A stretch of 64,000 bases of DNA, taken from NCBI RefSeq assembly GCF_014207355.1, contig NZ_JACHEF010000006.1, forward strand, positions 62,001 through 126,000, given 5' to 3'. Under the pieces are notes generated by a model. That model saw nothing but the letters and a program-made list of their open reading frames with translations. It had not been told where the DNA came from and made no database searches. Shown here in pieces: positions 44,412 through 57,493 of this stretch. The position numbers were made by a program, and so were the translations under genes. Source of the stretch: Mesorhizobium sangaii (lineage in GTDB: Bacteria > Pseudomonadota > Alphaproteobacteria > Rhizobiales > Rhizobiaceae). Every line of letters begins with the position of its first letter. The first letter of the stretch is position 1.

Positions 44412-44819
44412 ATGACCGAGTTCGCCGAACATCGTCGCGTCGCGACCGTCGCCCTGGTCGTCGCCAATTATGACGAGGCGATTGCCTGGTATGTCGAGCG
44501 GCTGGGTTTCCTGCTGGTCGAGGATGTCGATCTCGGTGGTGGCAAGCGCTGGGTCACGGTCGCGCCGGCCGAAGGGCAGGGCGCGAAACTGCTGCTGGCC
44601 GAGGCTTCCGATGAGGCACAAAGGAAAAGCATCGGCAACCAGACCGGCGGCCGTGTCTTCCTGTTCCTCGAAACCGAGGACTTTGCCCGCGACCATGCGG
44701 CGATGCTGGAGAAGGGTGTCGAATTCCGCGAAGCGCCACGCTTCGAGCCCTATGGCACGGTGGCGGTTTTCGCCGATCTGCATGGCAATCTCTGGGACCT
44801 GATCGAGCCGAAACGGTAG
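44412..44819 (+). CDS. VOC family (glyoxalase/bleomycin-resistance) protein
   Basis: 135-residue single VOC module: VATVALVVANYDEAIAWYVERLGFLLVEDVDLGGGKRWV at the N-terminus and VFADLHGNLWDLIEP at the C-terminus with the glutamate metal ligand. Metal-binding residues at the first strand are not the usual histidine, so it may be a non-enzymatic or dimeric ligand-binding member. The ATG at 44412 was chosen; the frame extends upstream. Confidence 0.88.
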   Translation: MTEFAEHRRVATVALVVANYDEAIAWYVERLGFLLVEDVDLGGGKRWVTVAPAEGQGAKLLLAEASDEAQRKSIGNQTGGRVFLFLETEDFARDHAAMLEKGVEFREAPRFEPYGTVAVFADLHGNLWDLIEPKR

Positions 44820-44909
44820 GCTGTTGGCCGGCTTTTCCTCGATATGACAAAGCCGGCGAAGCCCAGTTGCTTTTTCCCAGCCGTCAGCCTATATCGCCGG
44901 TTCTTGAAC

Positions 44910-44984
44910 GCGCCCATCGTCTAGCGGTCAGGACACCGCCCTCTCACGGCGGGAACAGGGGTTCGATTCCCCTTGGGCGTACCA
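44910..44984 (+). tRNA. tRNA-Glu (anticodon CTC)
   Basis: 75-base cloverleaf with encoded CCA: acceptor GCGCCCA pairs with TGGGCGT (one wobble), the anticodon stem CCGCC/GGCGG encloses a seven-base loop with anticodon CTC, and the T arm contains GGTTCGATTCC. Reads GAG codons. No integrase or direct repeat nearby, so it is not obviously an element attachment site. Confidence 0.95.
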
Positions 44985-45145
44985 CTCTCTCCACCAATCA
45001 TCCGCTCTCTCTGCATTCGTCGCTTCTGGCGCAGCGGGGCCGATTGCATTAGCATTACGGCTTGGATCCTGAGGCACGGCTCGAGCGGCGCGCAGAACGC
45101 CGGGGATCCAGACCGGCAGTTGATGCCGTGCGGGGAGGAAGGCCA

Positions 45146-45727
45146 ATGCAGAAACTGCAATCGCAGGGCGTGCATCACATCACGCTGGTCGGCGCCGGGC
45201 GCCAGACCTCGATCGATTTCTGGGAAGGCGTGCTCGGCATGCCGTTCATCTTCGAGCAGCCCAACCTCGACAAGGCAAAAGAGAGCCACCTCTACTTCGA
45301 TCCGGGCGACGGCCGGCTGATCACCATCTTCACCGACGAGAACCGCACGCCCGAGAAGCGGCGCACGCCGACCGATCCGGGTTGCGTCCACCACATCGCT
45401 TTTTCGGTGTCGCGCGTCACCTTCCTGCAGGCGGTTGGCCGGCTCGACGAGCGCGGCATCAAGCACAGCGGCGTCAAGGATCGCGGCTTCATGGATTCGA
45501 TTTATTTCGAGGATCCGCTCGGCCTGCTGATCGAACTCGCCTCCTACCGCTTCGAGCCGCCGGCGGGGTTCACCCATGCCGATGTGTTGATGGAAGCGCA
45601 CAGGCTGCGTGTCGCGCGCGGCGACTACAACATTGCGGAAGTGCATCTCGCCGATGCGATCCAGGCGCTCGTCGAGCGTTCGCGCGCAACCTTGTCGGAC
45701 GATCGGGCGCCGAAGAACCCATACTGA
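45146..45727 (+). CDS. VOC family protein (ring-cleavage/glyoxalase type)
   Basis: 193-residue protein with two half-modules: VHHITLVGAGRQTSIDFWEGVLGMPF and VHHIAFSVSRVTFLQAVGRLDERGI; a glutamate ligand lies in LLIELASYRFEPPAG. The histidines and glutamate indicate a 2-His-1-carboxylate metal site, as in extradiol dioxygenases or related enzymes, though a single pair of modules is small for a dioxygenase. The ATG at 45146 has the strong GGGGAGGAAGG upstream. It is followed, after 21 bases, by the GST with the Lys/Ala tail. Confidence 0.9.
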   Translation: MQKLQSQGVHHITLVGAGRQTSIDFWEGVLGMPFIFEQPNLDKAKESHLYFDPGDGRLITIFTDENRTPEKRRTPTDPGCVHHIAFSVSRVTFLQAVGRLDERGIKHSGVKDRGFMDSIYFEDPLGLLIELASYRFEPPAGFTHADVLMEAHRLRVARGDYNIAEVHLADAIQALVERSRATLSDDRAPKNPY

Positions 45728-45748
45728 ACAAACCAGAGGGAGGAACAA

Positions 45749-46582
45749 ATGGCCAAGACAGCGACGAAGAGTGCGAAAAAACCCGCGGCCAAAGCAGCCG
45801 CAAAACCGGCGGCGCAGGCGGCGGCAAAGCCGGCGGTGAAGGCTGCTGCCAAGCCCGCCGCGAAGGCCAAGGCGAAGTCGGCTAAGAAACCTGCCGTGAA
45901 GCTGAGCATGCTGAAGCCCAGCGTCAACAACATGACAGTTCGGGTGTTCGCACGCGCGGCCGGGCTGGGCGCCGACGAGACCGATGCCTGGGGCCATACC
46001 CGCTCGCCGGAATTCACGGCGCGAAACCCCTCGCATTTGACACCAATGATCGAGGACAAGGGCCTTCCCAGAGGCGTGTTGTGGGAAAGCTGCGCCATCA
46101 TGCAATATTTGGCGAACAAGCACGGGCTGGAGAAGTTCTATCCCAAGGCGCCGGCCAAGCGGGCGATGATCGACAGTGCCATGTTCTACCTGGTCGGTAC
46201 GCTCTACCCCTATGTGGCGCGCGCCACCTATCCGTTCCTCGGCTTCCCGCAATATGCCGGCGAGGTCGGCCACAGCGACGCCCACCCCGACAAGAAGTCC
46301 GAAGCCCAGAAGGCAGCGATGGCCGCGATTGCCGAGCCGCTGGAGGTCTTCCACAGTTTCTTCAGGGACGGCAAGCCGTTCATCGGCGGCAAGAACCCGT
46401 CGATCGCCGACATCCGCCTGGCGGCGACGCTCGAGTTCCTGGCGGTCGTCGACTATCCCCTGCCCAAATGGGCCAAGGAGTATATGGCGGCGATCGAGAA
46501 GGCGCTCGGCAAGGCCTACGCCGAGCCGGCCGGCGACGTGCGCGGCTACATCGCCTATGTGAGATCGCAAGCCAAGGCCTGA
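45749..46582 (+). CDS. Glutathione S-transferase with Lys/Ala-rich N-terminal tail
   Basis: 277-residue protein. Residues 1-52 are a low-complexity, strongly basic Ala/Lys/Pro tail with repeats of the KPAAKAAAKPAA type, resembling histone H1 C-termini. Residues about 53-277 are a GST: a diverged thioredoxin-like start (SVNNMTVRVFARAAGLGADETDAWG), ARNPSHLTPMIEDKG with the cis-proline, ESCAIMQYLANKHGLEKFYP for glutathione binding, and the helical domain with GGKNPSIADIRLAATLEFL. The tail could mediate nucleic-acid or acidic-partner binding. It lies 21 bases after the VOC gene. The tail is an unusual addition for a GST. Confidence 0.88.
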   Translation: MAKTATKSAKKPAAKAAAKPAAQAAAKPAVKAAAKPAAKAKAKSAKKPAVKLSMLKPSVNNMTVRVFARAAGLGADETDAWGHTRSPEFTARNPSHLTPMIEDKGLPRGVLWESCAIMQYLANKHGLEKFYPKAPAKRAMIDSAMFYLVGTLYPYVARATYPFLGFPQYAGEVGHSDAHPDKKSEAQKAAMAAIAEPLEVFHSFFRDGKPFIGGKNPSIADIRLAATLEFLAVVDYPLPKWAKEYMAAIEKALGKAYAEPAGDVRGYIAYVRSQAKA

Positions 46583-46682
46583 GGTTAAAGGGCCCCCAGG
46601 TTAAGGATTCGTTAACCAAAGCCCTGTCTACTGCCGATAATTCACCCCGCGACCACGGATGTACTGGCGCCGAGGTGGAAGG

Positions 46683-46709
46683 AAAGGTCGGCGCAATGCC
46701 GGCCTTTTT
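46683..46709 (+). terminator. Rho-independent terminator downstream of the GST
   Basis: Ten-base stem (AAAGGTCGGC at 46683-46692, complement GCCGGCCTTT at 46698-46707, one G-U pair) with a five-base loop and further T. It starts 100 bases past the GST stop. Confidence 0.78.
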
Positions 46710-46728
46710 GCTTTCGCTCACTGTTTTA

Positions 46729-46777
46729 ACGCAATTCCAGACGGAAAACCCGTTTCACACCTTTCCTGGAATTGCTC
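46729..46777. repeat. Palindromic repeat family C, copy 2
   Basis: Ends GCAATTCCAG (46731-46740) and CTGGAATTGC (46766-46775) with GACGGAAAACCCG and TTTCACACCTTT inside. Matches 25405-25453. Confidence 0.88.
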
Positions 46778-46894
46778 CGGTGTCGCATTTTTGGCATCAA
46801 CTTTTTGCCGAGAGATATTGTCATTGTCGGCGTTGGCCTTACCATCCATTTTCAGCAGTCCGGCATGGACTGTCGGTCGAGACGAGGGCTGGCG

Positions 46895-47263
46895 ATGAAA
46901 AGCGTTGCGAGGCAGGCTGCGATTGTTTGCATGATGCTGGCAGGCGCCGTTCATCCTTCAAATGCCGCTGAACTCAACAACATGGGCGATGTTGGGGCTG
47001 CGATCCAGGCATGCTGGACACCGCCGGCGGACGCCGGAACTGCCAGCGTTACCCTGAGCTTCAGCTTCAAGCGGGATGGCACGCTGATCGGCCCCCCGAG
47101 GCCGACAGCCATCCATGTGAACGGCGACGCCAAGGCGAAAAAATCATTTGTCGACGCCGCGACGACGGCCTTGCAGAATTGCCTGCCCCTGACCTTCTCA
47201 TCGAAGTTGGCACAAGGTGTCGCTGGCAACGTGTTCACGTTGCAATTCACCTCGCCCAAATAA
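46895..47263 (+). CDS. Small exported protein with TonB-C-like domain
   Basis: 122-residue protein. A signal peptide (basic start, hydrophobic AAIVCMMLAGAV, cleavage about after SNA at 24) is followed by a domain reminiscent of the TonB C-terminus: VTLSFSFKRDGTLIGPPRPTAIHV ... VDAATTALQNCLPLTFSSK ... VFTLQF. Two cysteines (near residues 40 and 96) could form a disulfide. Likely periplasmic; partner unknown. The open frame extends to 46772, but the ATG at 46895 with GAGGG upstream suits the signal peptide. Confidence 0.8.
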   Translation: MKSVARQAAIVCMMLAGAVHPSNAAELNNMGDVGAAIQACWTPPADAGTASVTLSFSFKRDGTLIGPPRPTAIHVNGDAKAKKSFVDAATTALQNCLPLTFSSKLAQGVAGNVFTLQFTSPK

Positions 47264-47358
47264 GCTACAAACGACGTAGGCCGACCACCGACGTAAGCCG
47301 ACAGGCGCGTCGAAACCTCCGTATACCGGCGGTTCGTCCGGCCCTGGCTCGTGCCGGC

Positions 47359-47574
47359 TCAGTGGTGGCTGCGCCGTGCCTCGGCATGCCGGGCAAGGTC
47401 AGGCGTCTCGAAGACGTAGTCGTTCCAGGCCGATTCCGGGACCTGGCCGGCCAGATAGCATTCCAGCAACAGGTTTTGCTCGGCGTTGAGGGGCCTTGGT
47501 GCACGCACGTGATCCAGCCCCAGCGAGTGAAACAGGTTTCTTGTCAGGTCCGAAACCGTGAAATGGATCGACAT
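47359..47574 (-). CDS. Small protein of unknown function
   Basis: 71-residue protein (MSIHFTVSDLTRNLFHSLGL ... LNAEQNLLLECYLAGQVPESAWNDYVFETPDLARHAEARRSHH). AAAGGAG lies seven bases upstream of the ATG, which argues for translation. No family recognised. It sits alone between a secreted-protein gene and the gene at 47820. Confidence 0.68.
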   Translation of the reverse strand: MSIHFTVSDLTRNLFHSLGLDHVRAPRPLNAEQNLLLECYLAGQVPESAWNDYVFETPDLARHAEARRSHH

Positions 47575-47819
47575 CTGCGTTCTCCTTTGGCCATTAACGC
47601 CGAAGGCCAGGCAAAGGTTTCAAATCCAGCTTGCGGTAACGACGGATTGATCCCTCCAGTCGATCGAAGCCGGCAAGCGGTCGGTGCGCGTCGTCGGCCC
47701 GGCCTTCTTCCCGGCCGACTGACCACCGCCTTTCGCTGCGAACCTGTCGGAACCCAGAATCTGCCCGGAACAGAGGGGCGCTCACGGCGTTGTGATCGAC
47801 ATTAGCCAGGAGAAACGTC

Positions 47820-48056
47820 ATGGCCACATTCAGGGAAATGCGGGTGCTGGAGATCGTCGAAGACGGCTCCCTGACCACCGAACAGAAAATCGCTGAGCTG
47901 CGCGACATCGAATCCGAGGCGCGTGGGCTGCAGCGGGCGGCCTCGGAGAGCTCGATGGGCGACGAAGACGGCTGGCAGGACGATTTGCGTCAAGTGCGTT
48001 TTGCACTCGACAAGCTCGGTGCCAAAGAACCCAAAAAAGGTGCCGCCTCGCTCTGA
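47820..48056 (+). CDS. Small acidic protein of unknown function
   Basis: 78-residue protein (MATFREMRVLEIVEDGSLTTEQKIAELRDIESEARGLQRA, then DDLRQVRFALDKLG and a Lys-rich end). Predicted helical. AGGAGAAACG precedes the ATG. No family recognised with confidence. Converges with a lipoprotein gene at 48094. Confidence 0.7.
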   Translation: MATFREMRVLEIVEDGSLTTEQKIAELRDIESEARGLQRAASESSMGDEDGWQDDLRQVRFALDKLGAKEPKKGAASL

Positions 48057-48093
48057 AGGCAAGCTCCCTGACGGGCATTTTGCCGATCGATCG

Positions 48094-48444
48094 CTATTCG
48101 CAGACCATGCGAGCTCTCTTGCCAGGCTCGCTGACGTTTCTGCACGTGAGCAGCTTCGCCGGTTCAGACGGGGAGGCTTGTGTGGTCGAGACCCTCGTCC
48201 GGTGCCGTCTTGGCGGGGCATGGGTTACCACCCTGCGCTCGGAAAATCGCTGCGGCGGCTGCGGCGCCACCGGAAAGGCGCCTTCTTCAACCGGTCCGTA
48301 TTCGACATGCGGTGGCGGCCGATCCCAGAAGCGCCTGACATCGAGCGGCCTCGGGATGACCACGGTGCCGTCATAGGTGCGCGAGCAGCCGCTGCCGAAA
48401 AGCAGCATCAGCCCCATGAAACAAGGCAAGGTCCGTCCAACCAT
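48094..48444 (-). CDS. Putative lipoprotein, unknown function
   Basis: 116-residue protein whose N-terminus MVGRTLPCFMGLMLLFGSGC is a type II signal peptide with the lipobox GSGC (lipidated cysteine near residue 20). The remainder is Pro/Arg-rich (PRPLDVRRFWDRPPPHVEYG, PQPPQRFSERR) and ends with two cysteines near LLTCRNVSEP and RMVCE. AAGGG lies upstream of the ATG at 48444; the longer frame opens at a TTG. Probably periplasmic and membrane-anchored. Confidence 0.75.
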   Translation of the reverse strand: MVGRTLPCFMGLMLLFGSGCSRTYDGTVVIPRPLDVRRFWDRPPPHVEYGPVEEGAFPVAPQPPQRFSERRVVTHAPPRRHRTRVSTTQASPSEPAKLLTCRNVSEPGKRARMVCE

Positions 48445-48631
48445 CCGCAATATCCCTTGAAACTTATATAGCGGCTTCAATCCTGCCGGCAAGCCGGCGG
48501 AACAACGCAGGCCGGTGTCGGCCCAAATATCTAACCGCCTGTTAAGGTTAGCGGATCGTTAATGCTTGTCGGGCACATTCCGGCGACGAACCGCGGGGAG
48601 GGTTCGGCCTTGGTTTTCGGGTGGGGACGGC

Positions 48632-53191
<4,560 letters not shown>

Positions 53192-53703
53192 GGCCGGCGT
53201 CGCACCGGCTTGCCCGGGGGAGCCCGGCGGAGATTCGCGACACCCCGCTGAGGCAAGACTATGGCGCGATCGCACCATATCCAAGGCGGCGCCCAGCCGA
53301 GACAATGGCCACATTCGAATTCTCCGCCCTTCCAGTTACGGGCGGGAGCAGCGACCGCCGGCATGAAACAGCGTCAACCTACCCCAACGGACCTGTTTTC
53401 GGCGATGGCCCGGCCACGACATCTGGCCGAGAGCAACGCGTTCCCGTCCGGATTTTCTTTGCCGAGGCGTTGATCGCGAAGCGGCAGGTCACTCTCGGTG
53501 TGAAACGGCGCAAGTGCCTGATTCCGGGCACAAAGCCGGGTTCCGCCGCAAGTGCCGGCCGGCCGGCATTTTCCCCGCCCCGATGACGCGTTACCGGGGT
53601 GACATGAAACTGTCATGCGACTGTTATAATCGAAGGCTATTGGCCTCAGCGGGCGCCGAGAGGATGGCGCCGAGAGACCATCTTCCGAACAGGAGCAGGC
53701 CAC
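53192..53703. other. 512-base gap with pstS promoter region
   Basis: No supported gene; several overlapping open frames lack protein character. The 3' part holds the Pho box and -10 element at 53610-53630. Confidence 0.55.
53610..53630 (+). promoter_or_regulatory. Pho box and -10 element of the pst operon
   Basis: CTGTCAT at 53610-53616 and CTGTTAT at 53621-53627, separated by GCGA, match the PhoB direct-repeat consensus. TATAAT at 53625-53630 overlaps the second repeat, the arrangement in which PhoB replaces the -35 element. The pstS ATG is 74 bases downstream, and PhoB itself is encoded at the operon's end. Confidence 0.83.
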
Positions 53704-54759
53704 ATGAGACATTTCATCCGCTCAGCGGTCGTTGCGATTGCAATGGCTACAGCGTCTACCTTCACCCTTTCCGCAGCAATGGCCGCGGACCTTTCCGGCG
53801 CCGGCTCGACCTTCATCTATCCGGTGTTCGCCAAGTGGGCCGACACCTACAAGAAAGACACCGGCGTCGGCCTCAACTACCAGTCGATCGGTTCGGGCGG
53901 CGGCATCAAGCAGGTCATCGCCAAGACCGTGACCTTCGGCGCCACCGACAAGCCGATGTCCGATGCCGATCTGGAAAAGAACGGCCTTGTGCAGTTCCCG
54001 ATGGTGATGGGCGGCATAGTGCCGATCGTCAACCTGACGGGCGTCAAGCCGGGCGAACTCATCCTTGACGGCAAGACGATCGCGCAGATCTACCTCGGCG
54101 CCATCACCACCTGGGACGACGCCGCGATCAAGGCGCTGAACCCGACCCTGACCCTGCCGTCGACGGCGATCGCCGTCGTCCACCGTTCGGACGGCTCGGG
54201 CACGACCTTCAACTTCACCAACTATCTGGTCAAGCTCTCGCCCGACTGGAAGGACAAGGTTGGTTCGGACACGGCGGTCGAATGGCCGACCGGCGTCGGC
54301 GCCAAGGGCAGCGAAGGCGTTGCCAACACCGTGAAGCAGACCGATGGCGGCATCGGCTATGTCGAGTATGCCTATGCCAAGCAGAACAGCCTGTCCTACT
54401 CCAAGATGTTGAATGCCGCCGGCAAGGTCGTCGAGCCGTCGCTCGAATCCTTCGGCGCGGCTGCTTCGAATGCCGACTTCAAGGGCGCGAAGAACTTCAA
54501 CGTCATCATCACCAACGAACCCGGCGACGCCACCTGGCCGATCGCCGCTTCGACCTGGGTGCTGATCCACAAGACCCCCGATGACGCCGCCGCGACCGGC
54601 GAAGCGCTGAAGTTCTTTGCCTGGGCCTACAAGGACGGCAAGGAAACCGCCAAGGGTCTCGACTACGTCTCGATCCCCGACAGCGTCGTCGACCTGATCA
54701 AGGCTTCGTGGAAGGCCGACATCCAGGCTGACGGCAAGCCTGTCTACGTCGGCGAATAA
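53704..54759 (+). CDS. pstS: Phosphate ABC transporter substrate-binding protein PstS
   Basis: 351-residue periplasmic phosphate-binding protein. A signal peptide is followed by AADLSGAGSTFIYPVFAKWADTYKK, SIGSGGGIKQVIAKTVTFGATDKPM and HRSDGSGTTFNFTNYLVK, the phosphate-contacting loops. It is first in pstSCAB-phoU-phoB and is separated from pstC by a terminator-like hairpin, giving binding protein in excess. Confidence 0.97.
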   Translation: MRHFIRSAVVAIAMATASTFTLSAAMAADLSGAGSTFIYPVFAKWADTYKKDTGVGLNYQSIGSGGGIKQVIAKTVTFGATDKPMSDADLEKNGLVQFPMVMGGIVPIVNLTGVKPGELILDGKTIAQIYLGAITTWDDAAIKALNPTLTLPSTAIAVVHRSDGSGTTFNFTNYLVKLSPDWKDKVGSDTAVEWPTGVGAKGSEGVANTVKQTDGGIGYVEYAYAKQNSLSYSKMLNAAGKVVEPSLESFGAAASNADFKGAKNFNVIITNEPGDATWPIAASTWVLIHKTPDDAAATGEALKFFAWAYKDGKETAKGLDYVSIPDSVVDLIKASWKADIQADGKPVYVGE

Positions 54760-54771
54760 CACCGCTTTGAA

Positions 54772-54799
54772 GGAGCGCCGCGCCGCGGCGCTCCTTTTT
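54772..54799 (+). terminator. Terminator-like hairpin between pstS and pstC
   Basis: Perfect ten-base stem (GGAGCGCCGC at 54772-54781, complement at 54785-54794), GCC loop and five T. It is a full intrinsic terminator in form, yet genes of the same operon follow, so it is likely a partial attenuator that lowers pstC relative to pstS. Confidence 0.85.
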
Positions 54800-54826
54800 C
54801 CCTCAACTCAAAAAGCCGAGCTTCAC

Positions 54827-55810
54827 ATGAGTGCTGTCCAGGAAGCCTTGCCAGCAATTCGAGGTTCGCGCGACGCGACTGTCAGACGTTTCGCGCTGAC
54901 CGACGCGATCTTCCACGGAATGACCCGTGCCGCCGCCATACTGGTGCTAGTCTTGCTCGGCGGTGTTGCGATTTCGCTGTTTGCCGGCTCATGGCAAGCC
55001 CTGTCGACCTTCGGCTTCTCCTTCCTGACCAGTGAAAGCTGGAATCCGGTGACCGAGAAATTCGGCGCGCTGGCGCCGATCTATGGCACCATCATCACGT
55101 CCGCCATCGCCATCCTGATTGCCGTGCCGCTCGGCATCGGCATCGCCATCTTCCTCACAGAGCTTTGCCCGCGCCCGCTGCGGCGCCCGATCGGCATGGC
55201 GGTTGAGCTGCTCGCCGGCATCCCCTCGATCATATACGGCATCTGGGGCCTGTTCGTGCTGGCGCCCTTCCTGCAGACGACGGTGCAGCCCTTCATCATC
55301 AGCGCGTTCCACGGCATTCCCGGCCTCAACAGCCTATTTGCCGGTCCACCCTACGGCATCGGCCTTTTGACGTCGTCGCTGATCCTTGCAATCATGGTTT
55401 TGCCTTTCATCACCTCGATCACCAAGGACGTCTTCGACACGGTGCCGCCGGTGCTGAAAGAGTCCGCCTACGGCATCGGTTGCACGACCTGGGAGGTGAC
55501 CCGCCGCGTGGTCATTCCCTATACAAGGATCGGCATCATGGGTGGCGTCATGCTCGGCCTCGGCCGCGCGCTTGGTGAGACCATGGCGGTGACCTTCGTC
55601 ATCGGCAACGCGCACCGCATCAGCACCTCGCTGTTCGCGCCGGCAACGACGATCTCCGCGACCATCGCCAATGAATTCACCGAAGCCGTCGGCGATCTCT
55701 ACACCTCTTCGCTGGTGGCGCTCGGCCTGATCCTGTTCGTCATCACCTTCCTGATCCTCGCCATCGCACGCTACATGCTGATGCGCATTGACGCCCGCAC
55801 GGGAGCCTGA
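54827..55810 (+). CDS. pstC: Phosphate ABC transporter permease PstC
   Basis: 327-residue inner-membrane permease with six or so helices. The permease-ATPase loop is LKESAYGIGCTTWEVTRRVVIPY, and LGRALGETMAVTFVIGN is the conserved PstC/PstA block. The ATG at 54827 was chosen because the longer frame starts within the hairpin at 54772-54799. Confidence 0.96.
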   Translation: MSAVQEALPAIRGSRDATVRRFALTDAIFHGMTRAAAILVLVLLGGVAISLFAGSWQALSTFGFSFLTSESWNPVTEKFGALAPIYGTIITSAIAILIAVPLGIGIAIFLTELCPRPLRRPIGMAVELLAGIPSIIYGIWGLFVLAPFLQTTVQPFIISAFHGIPGLNSLFAGPPYGIGLLTSSLILAIMVLPFITSITKDVFDTVPPVLKESAYGIGCTTWEVTRRVVIPYTRIGIMGGVMLGLGRALGETMAVTFVIGNAHRISTSLFAPATTISATIANEFTEAVGDLYTSSLVALGLILFVITFLILAIARYMLMRIDARTGA

Positions 55811-55813
55811 CCG

Positions 55814-56665
55814 ATGTCGACAGCCACATCGCTTCATCAGAGCCGCAAGAGGAAGAATTCCGTGATGATGACGCTGTGCGTCGCCGCCGCGGGCATCGGA
55901 CTTGCCTGGCTGGCGCTCATCCTCGGCGCGCTGCTTTATAAGGGCCTGTCCGGCGTCAATCTTGCAGTGTTCACGGAAATGACGCCGCCGCCCGGCGATT
56001 CCGGCGGCCTGCTCAACGCCATCTACGGCAGCATCGTGATGACCATAATCGGCGTCGTCGTCGGAACGCCGATCGGGGTTCTGGCCGGCACCTATATGGC
56101 AGAGTACGGGCGCTTTTCGAAGCTCACCACCGTGGTGCGCTTCATCAACGATATCCTTTTGTCGGCGCCGTCGATCATCATCGGCCTGTTCGTCTACGAA
56201 CTGATGGTTCGGCCGATGGGGCATTTCTCGGCGATCGCCGGCGCCGTCGCGCTTGCCATCCTGGTCATCCCGGTCGTCGTGCGCACCACCGAGGACATGC
56301 TCAACCTGGTGCCGAACGCGTTGCGTGAAGCCGGCACCGCGATCGGCGCGCCGCGCTGGGTGGTGATCAAGTCGGTCGCTTACCGAGCCGCCCTCTCCGG
56401 CATCGTCACCGGCATATTGCTGTCGATCGCCCGCATCTCCGGCGAGACGGCGCCGCTGCTCTTTACAGCGCTCAACAACCAGTTCTGGTCGAGCAATCTC
56501 AACGCGCCGATGGCCAGCTTGCCTGTGACCATCTTCCAGTTCGCTCTCAGCCCCTACGAGGAATGGCAGCAACTGGCCTGGACCGGTGCACTCATCATCA
56601 CATTGACGGTTCTCGCGCTCAGCATCTTTGCTCGCAGCCTGACCGGACGCAGAGAGGACAAATGA
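55814..56665 (+). CDS. pstA: Phosphate ABC transporter permease PstA
   Basis: 283-residue inner-membrane permease and partner of PstC. It contains the coupling segment LREAGTAIGAPRWVVIKSVAYRAALSGIVTG and ARISGETAPLLFTA. Three bases separate it from pstC, and its stop overlaps the pstB start (ATGA). Confidence 0.96.
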   Translation: MSTATSLHQSRKRKNSVMMTLCVAAAGIGLAWLALILGALLYKGLSGVNLAVFTEMTPPPGDSGGLLNAIYGSIVMTIIGVVVGTPIGVLAGTYMAEYGRFSKLTTVVRFINDILLSAPSIIIGLFVYELMVRPMGHFSAIAGAVALAILVIPVVVRTTEDMLNLVPNALREAGTAIGAPRWVVIKSVAYRAALSGIVTGILLSIARISGETAPLLFTALNNQFWSSNLNAPMASLPVTIFQFALSPYEEWQQLAWTGALIITLTVLALSIFARSLTGRREDK

Positions 56666-57468
56666 GCCAGATGTTGTCTCCAGACATGACGATCGCCGCC
56701 GAGGCAATTGCCGGCAAGGCCAAGATCGAGGTCAAGAACCTCAACTTCTACTACGGCCAGAGCAAGGCGCTGAAGGACATCACGCTGTCGCTGCCCGAGC
56801 GCAGCGTCACCGCCTTCATCGGACCCTCGGGCTGCGGGAAGTCGACGCTGCTGCGCGTCTTCAACCGCATCTATGAGCTCTATCCCAAGCAGACCGCCGA
56901 GGGCCAGGTGCTGCTCGACGGCCAGAACGTTCTCGACCGCTCGCAGGACCTCAACCTGCTGCGGACCAAGATCGGCATGGTGTTCCAGAAGCCGACGCCG
57001 TTCCCGATGTCGATCTATGAAAACATCGCCTTCGGCGTCAGGCTCTACGAGAAGATCAGCAAGTCCGAGATGGACGGCCGTGTCGAGCAGGCGCTGAAGC
57101 GCGCCGCACTTTGGACCGAAGTCAAGGACAAGCTCAACGCCAGCGGCCTCAGCCTCTCTGGCGGCCAGCAGCAGCGGCTCTGCATTGCCCGCACCGTGGC
57201 GGTGAAGCCGGAAGTCATCCTGCTCGACGAGCCGGCATCGGCGCTTGACCCGCTGTCGACCGCCAAGATCGAAGAGCTGATCGACGAGTTGCAAGCCGAC
57301 TACACGATCGTCATCGTCACCCACAACATGCAGCAGGCGGCGCGCGTGTCGAAGCAGACGGCGTTCATGTATCTGGGCGAACTGGTCGAATTCGACCGCA
57401 CGGAGAAGATCTTCACGTCGCCCCGCGAGAAGCGCACGCAGGACTACATCACCGGCCGCTTCGGCTGA
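56662..57468 (+). CDS. pstB: Phosphate ABC transporter ATP-binding protein PstB
   Basis: 268-residue ATPase. Walker A FIGPSGCGKSTLLRVFNRI, Q loop VFQKPTPFPMSIYENIAFG, signature LSGGQQQRLCIAR, Walker B VILLDEPASALDP, and the H-loop THNMQQAARVS. The ATG at 56662 overlaps the pstA stop and has AGAGAGGA upstream. Confidence 0.97.
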   Translation: MSQMLSPDMTIAAEAIAGKAKIEVKNLNFYYGQSKALKDITLSLPERSVTAFIGPSGCGKSTLLRVFNRIYELYPKQTAEGQVLLDGQNVLDRSQDLNLLRTKIGMVFQKPTPFPMSIYENIAFGVRLYEKISKSEMDGRVEQALKRAALWTEVKDKLNASGLSLSGGQQQRLCIARTVAVKPEVILLDEPASALDPLSTAKIEELIDELQADYTIVIVTHNMQQAARVSKQTAFMYLGELVEFDRTEKIFTSPREKRTQDYITGRFG

Positions 57469-57493
57469 GCTCAGGCATACGAGGACTAGGATC

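Larger units (their letters stand above)
46583..46894. other. 312-base gap: terminator and family C repeat
   Basis: Holds the terminator at 46683-46709 and the family C repeat at 46729-46777, followed by the short leader of the next gene. No coding sequence seen beyond the start region of the secreted protein. Confidence 0.55.

Noticed and set aside
44910..44984. tRNA-Glu as an island attachment site
   Set aside because: No integrase gene, no repeated tRNA 3' end and no composition change nearby; the neighbouring genes look ancestral.
45749..45905. Lys/Ala repeats of the GST as a possible tandem DNA repeat or CRISPR
   Set aside because: The unit is protein-level low complexity in frame with the gene, without spacer-repeat regularity.
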